This document shows, piece by piece, positions 35,284 to 45,819 of a stretch of DNA of 64,000 nucleotides (positions within the stretch are counted from its first letter, which is position 1; each line of letters begins with the position of its first letter). Position numbers and translations under genes: made by a program. The notes under the pieces were generated by a model that worked only from the letters and a program-made list of their open reading frames with translations, was not told the origin of the DNA and did no database searches. Source of the stretch: Nocardioides insulae DSM 17944. Its GTDB lineage: Bacteria; Actinomycetota; Actinomycetes; Propionibacteriales; Nocardioidaceae. The stretch is taken from positions 1 to 64,000 of the forward strand of contig NZ_AUGU01000016.1 of assembly GCF_000422825.1 (NCBI RefSeq), given 5' to 3'.

Positions 35284-36536
35284 GCCGCCGCCCGGTCCCC
35301 TGCCGGCTGGCCGCCGGCCTGTGCGCGCTCGCGCTCGGGGCGGGCGCGATCACGGTGGCCGGGTCTGCCCCGGCGTACGCGGTGGAGGGTGACTACGCCT
35401 GCGCGGACCTCGCGCCCCGCGATGACCCGGAGCGCTACCAGACCTCCGCGGCCAGCGCACCGTTGGAGACGCTGGGGATCGCGGACGCGCATGCCTGGCT
35501 CGCGGACCACGGCCGCGCGCTGGGCGACGTCGGGGTCGCGGTGGTCGACTCCGGGGTCGCCTCGGGGGGCGGCAACGTCCCCGTCTCCGAACAGCGCATC
35601 CCCGCCGCTCCGGTCTACTACCACGGCACCGCCGTGGCCGGACTGATCGCCGGCCGCCCGCGCGGTGACGAGCTGACCGGTGTCGCGCCGGACGCGCACA
35701 TCGTCGACGCCCGGTTCTACACCGAGGTCAACGACGAGGGTGAGTCCCCGGATCTGACCAACGCCAACCTCGCCGCCGCCCTGCAGTGGCTGTTGGCGCG
35801 ACCCGACTCCTTCGACATCGTCAACCTCTCGGTGAAGCTGAACTACTCCGACGAGGTCGCCGGGCTGATCGCCCAACTCGTCGACAGGGGCAAGATCGTC
35901 GTCGCCGCGTCCGGCAACCGTCCCGATGATCAGTCCGATCCCTATCACGTCTACTACGGCGTGGAGGACGTCGCCGAGGAGGTCTTCCCGGCCGGGTACG
36001 ACGGTGTCCTCGCCGCCAGCGCCGAGGTCAAGGAGTCCGGCAGCGGGGGCGCGGATGCCTCCTCGGCCGACCTGGCCAGCTCGGCGATCGACGTCTCCGC
36101 CCCGACCATGGGTGCGGTGAGCTACGCCGTCACCGGGGAGAGCTGCCTGCTCAACGAGAACGCCACCTCGTGGGCGGCCGGTCTCGTCAGCGGCGTCCTG
36201 GCCCTGCTCAGGTCGGCCTACCCCGACGACACGCCCCAACAGCTGGTGACCCGGTTGAAGGTCACCGCCAGCGGACGGGTCGACGTCCCCGGCACGTTCC
36301 GGGGCGCCGGCATGGTGCAGCCGATGGAGGCGCTGACCAGGCCGCTGAAGATCGACGCCGACGGGTCGGTCCAGGCCGCCCGGCAGGCGGTCGATTCGGA
36401 GAAGGCGGCGCTGCCGCCGGTGGAGGACGACGTACTCGCCGACATCAAGCGGTCGGCGGTGTGGTGGGGCGTTCTCGGTGGTGGCGCGCTCCTGGTCGCC
36501 GTCCTGCTGCGGCCGCTCTTCGCCCGCCGCCGCTGA
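35280..36536 (+). CDS. mycP: Mycosin (MycP), type VII-associated subtilisin-like protease
   Basis: A 418-residue membrane-anchored protease. A signal peptide (about 1-34, AYA before VEG) is followed by an S8 domain with the complete triad Asp 90 (VVDSG), His 115 (YYHGTAVAGLI) and Ser 297 (ATSWAAGLVSG), and oxyanion Asn in AASGN. A C-terminal membrane segment (about 397-412) ends in RRR. Mycosins cap and stabilise the ESX pore and process substrates. GTG 35280 overlaps the eccB stop. It is the last gene of the arm, and no eccE follows. Confidence 0.95.
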   Translation: MSRRPVPCRLAAGLCALALGAGAITVAGSAPAYAVEGDYACADLAPRDDPERYQTSAASAPLETLGIADAHAWLADHGRALGDVGVAVVDSGVASGGGNVPVSEQRIPAAPVYYHGTAVAGLIAGRPRGDELTGVAPDAHIVDARFYTEVNDEGESPDLTNANLAAALQWLLARPDSFDIVNLSVKLNYSDEVAGLIAQLVDRGKIVVAASGNRPDDQSDPYHVYYGVEDVAEEVFPAGYDGVLAASAEVKESGSGGADASSADLASSAIDVSAPTMGAVSYAVTGESCLLNENATSWAAGLVSGVLALLRSAYPDDTPQQLVTRLKVTASGRVDVPGTFRGAGMVQPMEALTRPLKIDADGSVQAARQAVDSEKAALPPVEDDVLADIKRSAVWWGVLGGGALLVAVLLRPLFARRR

Positions 36537-36572
36537 CCTCTGTTCGAGCCTCGGCGTACCGGCTCGGAACGC

Positions 36573-36604
36573 CGAACGGCGCCGGGTGGACCCGGCGCCG
36601 TTCG
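36573..36604. terminator. Hairpin terminator of the type VII plus-strand operon
   Basis: CGAACGGCGCCGGGT (36573-36587) pairs perfectly with ACCCGGCGCCGTTCG (36590-36604) around 2 nt. It lies 37 nt after mycP and just past the 3' end of the opposite-strand tRNA-Ser, so it may serve both. Confidence 0.75.
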
Positions 36605-36607
36605 TGG

Positions 36608-36695
36608 TGGCGGAGGTAGGGGGATTCGAACCCCCGAGGGCGTTAACCCAACCCGCTTTCCAAGCGAGCGCCATAGGCCACTAGGCGATACCTCC
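36608..36695 (-). tRNA. tRNA-Ser (GGA anticodon)
   Basis: The minus strand folds as a class II tRNA. The acceptor arms GGAGGTA and TACCTCC pair perfectly. The anticodon loop reads CTTGGAAAG, giving anticodon GGA (codons UCC/UCU). A long variable arm and a T-loop GTTCGAATC follow. CCA appears to be encoded (complement at 36608-36610); without it the gene is 36611-36695. The position beside SRP RNA and dnaX is a conserved actinobacterial arrangement as I remember it. Confidence 0.93.
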
Positions 36696-36805
36696 GCGGA
36701 GGAGAGTACCCGCCGCCGCGGCCCGGCACGAAATCGGCCTGGGGTCCCGAGTGGGTGGCGTGCCGGCCCGGCGACCGTCGTTTGGGCGAGGTCGGGGCCT
36801 CCCCG

Positions 36806-36811
36806 TATGCT
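36806..36811 (+). promoter_or_regulatory. -10 box TATGCT of the SRP RNA gene
   Basis: TATGCT is preceded by TTGGGC (36782-36787) at 18 bp, a good actinobacterial housekeeping promoter. Transcription would begin near 36818, at the predicted RNA 5' end. Confidence 0.55.
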
Positions 36812-36817
36812 CTGGGG

Positions 36818-36910
36818 CAACCCCCCGTGTGGCGGCATCTCGCCCAACTCCCCCAGGGCCGGAAGGCAGCAAGGGTAAGTGAGCTCTGCCGGGTACACGG
36901 GGGGCCTTTT
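36818..36910 (+). ncRNA. ffs: Signal recognition particle RNA (4.5S, small bacterial type)
   Basis: The universally conserved SRP domain is visible: CAGGGCCGGAAGGCAGCAAG with the GGAA tetraloop region near 36861, and its partner strand GGGTAAGTGAGCTCTG. The closing helix CCCCCCGTGT (36831-36840) pairs with ACACGGGGGG (36895-36904), and TTTT follows. The RNA binds Ffh to target membrane proteins to the translocon. It has no Alu domain. It lies between tRNA-Ser and dnaX. Confidence 0.92.
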
Positions 36911-36995
36911 CATGTCCGGGGTACGACGGCCGGCGTCCGGACCGTGCTCGGGATCTGTGCGGGACCGGCCCATCGATTCTGTCGGTGGCCCTGGT

Positions 36996-37001
36996 TAGGG
37001 T
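36996..37001 (+). promoter_or_regulatory. -10 box TAGGGT, probable leaderless start of dnaX
   Basis: TAGGGT lies 6 nt before GTG 37008, with no ribosome site in between. Confidence 0.45.
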
Positions 37002-37007
37002 TCTGAC

Positions 37008-39329
37008 GTGGAGTCACCCCTCGCCTTGTATCGCCGCTACCGGCCCGAGACCTTCGCGGAGGTCATCGGCCAGGAGCACGTGACCGAGCCGCTGCGTGCC
37101 GCGCTGGCCAACAACCGGGTGAATCACGCCTATCTGTTCTCCGGGCCGCGGGGCTGCGGCAAGACCACCTCGGCGCGCATCCTGGCCCGGGCGCTCAACT
37201 GCGAGCAGGCGCCGACGGCGGATCCGTGCGGAGAGTGTCGGAGTTGCCGTGACCTCGCCCGCAACGGTGGCGGCTCGATCGACGTGATCGAGATCGACGC
37301 CGCCTCGCACGGTGGTGTCGATGACGCTCGCGACCTGCGGGAGAAGGCGTTCTTCGCCCCCGTGCAGAGCCGCTACAAGGTCTACATCATCGATGAGGCA
37401 CACATGGTGACCACGCAGGGCTTCAACGCCCTGCTCAAGCTGGTCGAGGAGCCGCCCCCGCACCTGCGGTTCATCTTCGCCACCACCGAGCCGGAGAAGG
37501 TCATCCCCACGATCCGCTCCCGCACCCACCACTACCCGTTCCGGCTGATCCCGCCCAAGCTCCTGTCCGGTTACCTCTCCGAGCTGTGCCAGCGGGAGGG
37601 GGTGGCGATCGAGCCAGCGGCGTTGCCGATGGTCGTGCGTGCCGGCGGCGGTTCGGCGCGTGACACGCTCTCCGTGCTCGACCAGCTGATCGGCGGTGCC
37701 GGGGAGCAGGGGGTCACGCTCCCGCTCGCCACCGGCCTGCTGGGCTACACGCCGGACTCGCTGCTCGACGAGGTGGTCGACGCCTTCGCCGCCGGCGACG
37801 GTGCGGCCGTGTTCGGTGTGGTCGACAAGGTGATCGAGACCGGCCAGGATCCGCGTCGGTTCACCGAGGATCTGCTCCGCCGGCTCCGCGACCTGGTCAT
37901 CGTCGCGGCCGTGCCCGACGCACCGGCCACCGGCCTGATCGACGTCGCCGAGGATCAGGCGGAGCGCCTGGTCGCCCAGGCGGCGCGGTTCGGCGTCACC
38001 GAGTTGAGCCGGGCCGCGGATCTGGTGGCCACCGGCCTCACCGAGATGCGCGGCGCCACCGCGCCCCGGCTGTTGCTGGAGCTGGTCTGCGCCCGGGTGT
38101 TGCTGCCCGCCGCCGATCACGGCACCCAGGGGCTGGCGGCCCGGCTCGACCGGTTGGAAAACCGGTTGGCCGTCACCGGCGTCCCCACCTCTGCACCTGC
38201 CGCTGCTCCCGCGGCGCCCGCCCAGGATCGTCCCTTCTCCCAGCGTGCGCTCGGCGCGGGGGCGGAGCCAGCGTCCGTGCCGCCGCGATCGGCCCCGCAG
38301 CCACCGCATGCGCAGCAGCCACCGGGAGCGCCGCAGACACCGGGAGCCCCGCAGCCGAGCACGCAGCACGGTCCGGAGCAGTCACAGCCGCAGTCACAGC
38401 CGCAGTCACAGCCCCAGCCGCAGCCGCAGTCGCAGCCGCAGTCGCAGTACGCGGAGCCGGCGGGCCAGGCAGCGGTGGATCCCGTCCAGCCCGAGCCGGC
38501 GGCCCCTGCCGCGCCCGAGCAGGAGGCCCCCGCCACGCCCGAACCCCCCGCATCCGCGACCGCGCCGGCACAGGGCGGGCTCACCCTGGTCGACGTCCGC
38601 CGGGTGTGGCCCGACATCGTCGAGAAGGTCAAGCACCGCCGCCGCCTCGCGTGGATCCAGCTCTCCCAGCACGGACAGGTGGTCGGTCTCTCCGAGCGGA
38701 CCCTCTCGGTCGGGTTCAACAACAAGGGGGCACGGGAGTCGTTCGTCAACTCCGGCTGCGACGAGGTCCTGCGGCAGGCGGTGATCGACGTACTGGGGGC
38801 GGACTGGCGGATCGAGGCGATCGTCGACCCGGGCGCCACCGCCGATCCGGGACAGACCTCGCCGGGCGGGTCCGGGCCGAGGCCGTCACACCCCGCCCCC
38901 GCGGGTGATCGGCCTGCGGGTGACAGCTCGCCCATGGCCGCTTCGGAGTCGCCGGCACCGCAGGTTGAGGAAGATCGGCCTCCGTCCGACCCCACCGCTT
39001 CGCCGGGTGCGACCGCCGGGCCCGGGGGATCTTCCCCGTCCGCCCCGACAGCCCAGCCCGATCCGTCAGCGCTGCGGTCGCCGCAACAGTCATCCCAGGA
39101 GTCTCCCGGCCAGCGCACGGATGTGACCCGCCGGGCCAGGGAGGCGATCCAGCAGACCCGTTCGGGTGGCCCCGGTTCGGACGGGGCCGCGACCCCGCCC
39201 GCCGCCGATCCCGACTCCTTCGCCAGGCACGACGACCTCGACGCCGAGCACGTCGAGATCAGCGGCGCAGAACTCTTGGAGAGGGAGCTCGGTGCACGGA
39301 TGATCGAAGAGATCCCACACAATCCGTGA
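37008..39329 (+). CDS. dnaX: DNA polymerase III subunit gamma/tau
   Basis: A 773-residue clamp-loader ATPase. It begins with the family signature YRRYRPETFAEVIGQEHV. Walker A GPRGCGKTT, a four-cysteine zinc module (CEQAPTADPCGECRSC), Walker B YIIDEAHM and sensor ATTEPEKV follow. After residue 390 comes a Pro/Gln-rich linker with a PQSQ run (about 450-480), a conserved domain (about 525-610, LVDVRRVWPDIVEKVKHRR) and another low-complexity stretch. I saw no obvious frameshift site for a separate gamma form. It starts the block dnaX-ybaB-recR. Confidence 0.95.
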   Translation: MESPLALYRRYRPETFAEVIGQEHVTEPLRAALANNRVNHAYLFSGPRGCGKTTSARILARALNCEQAPTADPCGECRSCRDLARNGGGSIDVIEIDAASHGGVDDARDLREKAFFAPVQSRYKVYIIDEAHMVTTQGFNALLKLVEEPPPHLRFIFATTEPEKVIPTIRSRTHHYPFRLIPPKLLSGYLSELCQREGVAIEPAALPMVVRAGGGSARDTLSVLDQLIGGAGEQGVTLPLATGLLGYTPDSLLDEVVDAFAAGDGAAVFGVVDKVIETGQDPRRFTEDLLRRLRDLVIVAAVPDAPATGLIDVAEDQAERLVAQAARFGVTELSRAADLVATGLTEMRGATAPRLLLELVCARVLLPAADHGTQGLAARLDRLENRLAVTGVPTSAPAAAPAAPAQDRPFSQRALGAGAEPASVPPRSAPQPPHAQQPPGAPQTPGAPQPSTQHGPEQSQPQSQPQSQPQPQPQSQPQSQYAEPAGQAAVDPVQPEPAAPAAPEQEAPATPEPPASATAPAQGGLTLVDVRRVWPDIVEKVKHRRRLAWIQLSQHGQVVGLSERTLSVGFNNKGARESFVNSGCDEVLRQAVIDVLGADWRIEAIVDPGATADPGQTSPGGSGPRPSHPAPAGDRPAGDSSPMAASESPAPQVEEDRPPSDPTASPGATAGPGGSSPSAPTAQPDPSALRSPQQSSQESPGQRTDVTRRAREAIQQTRSGGPGSDGAATPPAADPDSFARHDDLDAEHVEISGAELLERELGARMIEEIPHNP

Positions 39330-39381
39330 CCGTCCCTGAGCCGACCGACCCGACCGTCCCGACACACCCGAGGTGAGCCAG

Positions 39382-39849
39382 ATGAGCCAGAACCCCTTCG
39401 ACGCCCTCGGTGGGGGCGGGTTCGATATCAATGCCCTGTTCCAGCAGGCCCAGGCCATGCAGGAGCAGTTGGTCAGTGCTCAGGAGAAGCTCGCCGAGAG
39501 CACCGTGGAGGGCACCGTCGCCGGTGGAGCGGTGACCGTCCGGCTCTCCGGCACGGGGGAGCTGGAGGCGGTCGAGATCAAGCGGGGGGAGTTCGACGGG
39601 GGAGACCCCGACGACCTGGCCGATCTCGGTGACATGATCGTCGCCGCCTACCGCGACGCCAAGGCCCAGGCCGACGCGCTGGCCGGGCAGTCGCTCGGTC
39701 CCCTGGCGGGGGGTCTGGGTGGGCTCGGCGACCTGGCTGGGGGACTCCCTGGTGGCGCCGGTGGTGCCGGTGGTGCCGGTGGTCCGGAGGGTGGCGGCGG
39801 CCCCCAGAGCGGCGGCGAGGCAGGATCACCGCGCGGATTCGGGTTCTGA
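39382..39849 (+). CDS. YbaB/EbfC-family nucleoid-associated protein
   Basis: A 155-residue protein. The core ([22 protein letters not shown] to [18 protein letters not shown], about 20-105) is the YbaB fold, which binds DNA as a dimer and is encoded between dnaX and recR in most bacteria. The last 50 residues are an unusual Gly/Ala/Pro-rich tail, longer than in most homologues. ATG 39382 is preferred because GAGGTGAG then acts as the ribosome site; GTG 39373 is possible. Confidence 0.88.
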   Translation: MSQNPFDALGGGGFDINALFQQAQAMQEQLVSAQEKLAESTVEGTVAGGAVTVRLSGTGELEAVEIKRGEFDGGDPDDLADLGDMIVAAYRDAKAQADALAGQSLGPLAGGLGGLGDLAGGLPGGAGGAGGAGGPEGGGGPQSGGEAGSPRGFGF

Positions 39850-39919
39850 TCGATCAGGCACGCCCCGACCGGGGCGCGCACGCATGGCGCCGGGCACGGC
39901 GTCGGGAAGCAGGAGACAG

Positions 39920-40516
39920 GTGTACGAAGGCGTCGTCCAGGACCTCATCGACGAGCTCGGCCGACTGCCGGGTGTGGGGCCGAAGAGCGCACAGCGGATC
40001 GCGTTCCATCTGCTGCAGTCCGACCCTGCCGACGTACGCCGGCTGGCCGAGATCCTGGTGCAGGTCAAGGACCGGGTGAAGTTCTGCAGCGTGTGTTTCA
40101 ACGTCTCCGAGGAGGAGACCTGCCGCATCTGCCGTGATCCGCGGCGCGACCCGACGGTGCTGTGCGTGGTCGAGGAGTACAAGGACGTCGTTGCGATCGA
40201 GCGCACCCGCGAGTTCCGTGGCCGCTATCACGTCCTTGGTGGTGCGATCTCTCCGATCGACGGGGTGGGCCCGGAGCAGCTGCGCATCCGTGAGCTGCTG
40301 CAGCGGCTCTCCGACGGCACCCTCACCGAGATCATCCTCGCCACCGACCCCAACCTCGAGGGCGAGGCGACCGCGACCTATCTCACCCGACAACTCACCC
40401 CGCTGGGGTTGCGCGTGACGCGGCTGGCGAGTGGACTGCCGGTAGGCGGTGACCTCGAGTACGCCGACGAGGTCACCTTGGGGCGGGCTTTCGTGGGAAG
40501 GCGGGCGGCGGAATGA
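39920..40516 (+). CDS. recR: Recombination protein RecR
   Basis: A 198-residue protein of standard length. A helix-hairpin-helix ([20 protein letters not shown]) is followed by a four-cysteine zinc finger ([16 protein letters not shown]) and a Toprim domain ([14 protein letters not shown]). RecR loads RecA at gaps together with RecF/RecO. GTG 39920 gives the conserved start MYEGVVQ, with AGGAG upstream. It overlaps the next gene as ATGA. Confidence 0.95.
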   Translation: MYEGVVQDLIDELGRLPGVGPKSAQRIAFHLLQSDPADVRRLAEILVQVKDRVKFCSVCFNVSEEETCRICRDPRRDPTVLCVVEEYKDVVAIERTREFRGRYHVLGGAISPIDGVGPEQLRIRELLQRLSDGTLTEIILATDPNLEGEATATYLTRQLTPLGLRVTRLASGLPVGGDLEYADEVTLGRAFVGRRAAE

Positions 40517-41121
40517 TCCAGACAGCGAGCGGGGCGGCCCCCGGCGGGGTGGACCCTCAGACGGCGGACTTCGCCGAGCAGATCGCCGATCAGGTCGAGA
40601 GCTTCCTGCTCGCCCTCAGGGCGGTGGCCCAGGAGGGTGATGGTGGTCGAGCGATCTCGCTACTACTGCTCGAGGTGAGCCAGGTGTTGCTGGCCGGCGC
40701 ACGACTCGGCGCCCAGAGCGACTTCGAGCCGCGCCAGGAGTATCAGCCCGATGTGGGCCCCGAGGCCGACGTCGACGAGCTCCGGCTTCGGCTCGCCACG
40801 ATGCTCGGCCCGGTCGACACCTACAGCTTCGTCTTCGACCCCTACGTCCCGGAGGTCGTCGACAGCCAGCTCTCCGACGACCTGTCCGCGATCGCGACCG
40901 ACCTGGAGAACGGGCTGCGCCACTACCGCTCCGGCAACGTCGACGAAGCGCTGTGGTGGTGGCAGTTCTCCTACGTCTCCTCGTGGGGCAATCTCGCCGG
41001 GGCGGTGCTCAACGCGCTGCTCACCGTGGTGGCACACGACCGGCTCGACAGCGAGGTCCCCGGCGAGGGTGACCAGCTCGCGGTTGCGGACGAGATCCTC
41101 GCCGACGACCCGACCACCTAG
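40513..41121 (+). CDS. DUF5063-family protein
   Basis: A 202-residue soluble protein. [16 protein letters not shown] and [24 protein letters not shown] match the actinobacterial DUF5063 family, which has no known function and normally follows recR. It overlaps recR by four bases. The 210 bases after it carry no gene, only the probable lysC promoter region; a TAGACT box lies near 41244. Confidence 0.8.
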   Translation: MIQTASGAAPGGVDPQTADFAEQIADQVESFLLALRAVAQEGDGGRAISLLLLEVSQVLLAGARLGAQSDFEPRQEYQPDVGPEADVDELRLRLATMLGPVDTYSFVFDPYVPEVVDSQLSDDLSAIATDLENGLRHYRSGNVDEALWWWQFSYVSSWGNLAGAVLNALLTVVAHDRLDSEVPGEGDQLAVADEILADDPTT

Positions 41122-41331
41122 GCACGCCCGGGACGAGCCCGCGGGCCGGGCAGCGTTCGGAGCGGTCAAGCGCCTGGCGGGCGTGTCGTTGATCACCACC
41201 GCCGGTGCGGTGAGATATGGGGTCGCGGGCTTCCGGTCCGCCGGTAGACTTCATGGCTGGTCGAGCCTGGTCCGGCGTACGCCGAAGGCCACGACCGCGC
41301 CCTTGCACGCTCACACCCTGAGGACACCCAC

Positions 41332-43658
<2,327 letters not shown>

Positions 43659-43680
43659 AGCGCTGACGCAGAAGCGTCGT

Positions 43681-43710
43681 AGAGGGCCCCGGCGTGCGCC
43701 GGGGCCCTCT
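43681..43710 (+). terminator. Terminator of lysC-asd
   Basis: AGAGGGCCCCGGC (43681-43693) and GCCGGGGCCCTCT (43698-43710) form a perfect 13-bp stem with loop GTGC. Confidence 0.8.
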
Positions 43711-43865
43711 GTCGTGCTGCCCGGTTCCTCGGTGCTCCCACGGCCATCAACGTGCCGTCACCGACCCGACTGAGGCTCGCCGTGCCGGCTCAACCGGCTG
43801 GCCTGGCGTACCCGCCGTACCGATCGTGTCGGCGCCGGTCGTGTGTGGCCCTGTTGGCCCGGAGG

Positions 43866-43946
43866 CCCGATTCGACGGTCCGGGAGGGTCGATTCGACGG
43901 GGCCCGGGAAGGGCGACCCGACGGGCCTGGGAGGCCCGATCACCTG
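43866..43946. repeat. 22-24-bp-period degenerate tandem repeat, locus B
   Basis: Cores CGATTCGAC at 43868 and 43890, CGACCCGAC at 43914 and a decayed CGATCACCT at 43938 are spaced 22, 24 and 24 bp. The first unit, GGCCCGATTCGACGGTCC, matches 16 of 18 bases of the locus A unit read in reverse. The whole 341-bp stretch between asd and tRNA-Pro holds the asd terminator, this array and the tRNA terminator, and no gene. Confidence 0.6.
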
Positions 43947-43956
43947 GGAAAAGGGC

Positions 43957-43993
43957 GAGGCCCCCGCGGCGGGGATACCGCCGCGGGGGCCTC
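43957..43993 (-). terminator. Terminator of tRNA-Pro
   Basis: GAGGCCCCCGCGGC (43957-43970) pairs perfectly with GCCGCGGGGGCCTC (43980-43993). Read on the minus strand it follows the tRNA 3' end and is followed by CTTTT. Confidence 0.75.
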
Positions 43994-43999
43994 ATCAAA

Positions 44000-44076
<77 letters not shown>

Positions 44077-44153
44077 ATCCGTGTTCCCAGGGAACCTGGG
44101 CTCACAGAACAGGGAGCATAGCGGAGCGGTCCGGCTGAGTCGTAATCGGGGGG

Positions 44154-45101
44154 TTAGGCCACCAGGGCGGCCTCGACCCCGGCCTGCGGCACCAGGGTGA
44201 GCAGGGTGGCCTCGGGGCGACAGGCGACCCGGAGCCGGACGTACGGCGAGGTGCCGAGCCCCGCCGAGACGTGCAGCCAGGAGGAACCTGGCTCGCCGGG
44301 AAGGGAGCCTGCCGGGTGTCGGTGCAGACCTCGGGCGCGGGCTGGCTCGAGGTCGCAGTTGGTGGTCAGGGCGCGGCCACCGGGAAGGCAGACCTGGCCG
44401 CCGTGGGTGTGCCCTGCGATCACCGCGTCGTAGCCGTCCCGGGCGAAGGCGTCCAAGACCCGCAGGTACGGCGCATGCGCGACGCCCAGCCGGACGTCGG
44501 CGTGCGGGTCGGCGGGCCCGGCCACCGCGTCCAGGCGGTCGAGGGAGAGGTGCGGGTCGTCGACGCCGGCGAACGCGAACCGGAGCCCGGCGACCTCCAG
44601 GGTGCCGGTGGTGTTGGTGAGATCCAGCCAGCCGGAGTGGGTCAGCATCCGTTTCAGCGCCTCCCACGGCAGTTGGGGGCGGTGCGTGGCGCGGTGACCG
44701 TCGTCGGGCAGCAGGTAGCGCAGGGGGTTGCGCAGGCTCGGCTCGAAGTAGTCGTTCGAACCGAGCACGAACACCCCCGGCCGGTCCAACAGACCCCCCA
44801 GCGCGTCGGCGAGCGGTCCGACCGCGTTGCGGTGCGCGAGGTTGTCGCCGGTGTTGATCACCAGGTCGGGCCGCAGCGCCGACAGCTCATTGAGCCAGGC
44901 CTGCTTGCGCACCTGGCCCGGCGTCAGGTGCAGGTCGCTGAGGTGCAGCACCCTCACCGGGTCGGCGCCAGGGGGCAACAACGGCACCGTGACCTGCCGC
45001 AACGTGTACTGCCGGGCCTCCCAGGCGGCGTATGCCGTGAGGGCGGCCCCGCCGAGCATTCCTGCGGCGCCCAGACCGCCGGCAATCCGAGTGAGCCGCA
45101 T
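44154..45101 (-). CDS. Membrane-anchored metallophosphoesterase
   Basis: A 315-residue protein. An N-terminal hydrophobic stretch (about 5-25) anchors a calcineurin-like phosphoesterase domain with metal-binding motifs [20 protein letters not shown] (a variant of GNHD) and the closing GHTHGG. The substrate is unknown; relatives act on lipid or nucleotide phosphates. In M. tuberculosis a similar gene (Rv3683) also lies next to ponA2. The ATG is 26 nt from the divergent yqeY start, so the two promoters must overlap. Confidence 0.85.
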   Translation of the reverse strand: MRLTRIAGGLGAAGMLGGAALTAYAAWEARQYTLRQVTVPLLPPGADPVRVLHLSDLHLTPGQVRKQAWLNELSALRPDLVINTGDNLAHRNAVGPLADALGGLLDRPGVFVLGSNDYFEPSLRNPLRYLLPDDGHRATHRPQLPWEALKRMLTHSGWLDLTNTTGTLEVAGLRFAFAGVDDPHLSLDRLDAVAGPADPHADVRLGVAHAPYLRVLDAFARDGYDAVIAGHTHGGQVCLPGGRALTTNCDLEPARARGLHRHPAGSLPGEPGSSWLHVSAGLGTSPYVRLRVACRPEATLLTLVPQAGVEAALVA

Positions 45102-45127
45102 GGGGCAAGGCTGCCACAATGTCCTTC

Positions 45128-45586
45128 ATGAGCAACCTCAAGGATCGTGTCCGCACCGACCTCACCGCCGCGATGAAGGCGCGTGATGAGGTGCGCTCCT
45201 CGACGCTGCGGATGGTGCTTGCGGCGATCACCAACGCCGAGGTGGCGGGTACGAGCGCGCGCGAGTTGAGCGACGACGACGTGATCGGCGTCCTCTCCTC
45301 CGAGGCCAAGAAGCGCCGCGAGGCCGCCACCGCGTTCGCCGACGGTGGACGTCCGGAGCAGGCCGCCCGGGAGCAGGCCGAGGCCGCGGTGATCGCCGAC
45401 TACCTCCCCGCCCAGCTCAGCGAGGCAGAGGTCGCCGAGATCGTCTCCGCCGCGATCAGCGAGACCGGGGCCGCCGGGGAGGGGATGAAGGCGATGGGCA
45501 AGGTCATGGGCAAGGTCCAGCCCCAGGTCAAGGGCCGCGCCGACGGCTCCCTGGTCGCCGCCGAGGTACGGCGCCAGTTGGGCTGA
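45128..45586 (+). CDS. GatB/YqeY domain-containing protein
   Basis: A 152-residue protein containing only the YqeY domain (MSNLKDRVRTDLTAAMKARDEVR to VKGRADGSLVAAEVRRQLG). Its cellular role is unclear; the domain is related to the tail of GatB and suspected to bind tRNA. Neither ATG 45119 nor 45128 has a ribosome site; 45128 fits the family N-terminus. It is convergent with ponA2. Confidence 0.85.
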   Translation: MSNLKDRVRTDLTAAMKARDEVRSSTLRMVLAAITNAEVAGTSARELSDDDVIGVLSSEAKKRREAATAFADGGRPEQAAREQAEAAVIADYLPAQLSEAEVAEIVSAAISETGAAGEGMKAMGKVMGKVQPQVKGRADGSLVAAEVRRQLG

Positions 45587-45666
45587 GAAGAGTCGGGGCT
45601 GCACGCATCACCGGTCGTCCGGTGAGCGGCGCCCTCCCGGAAAGCAGCGACCCAGGCCGCGCACCG

Positions 45667-45686
45667 ACCGCCCGATAGGGGGCGGT
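45667..45686. terminator. Possible bidirectional terminator between yqeY and ponA2
   Basis: ACCGCCC (45667-45673) pairs with GGGCGGT (45680-45686). It is a short stem but well placed between convergent genes. The rest of this 233-bp gap shows nothing else. Confidence 0.4.
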
Positions 45687-45819
45687 GGGGGAAGCAGCCG
45701 GTCGGCCCGTGGAGTCGGCTGAGGTGGGGGATTCCGACGACGGTCGGGGCCGCACGGGTTGGGTCGCGCCGAGGGCGTCCGAACCCGTGCGACCCTGGGG
45801 TCGCGAGCTGACCCTCGGC

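Noticed and set aside
38390..38450. Gln/Ser/Pro repeat in dnaX as a possible frameshift or insertion
   Set aside because: The frame continues cleanly and low-complexity linkers are normal in actinobacterial DnaX.
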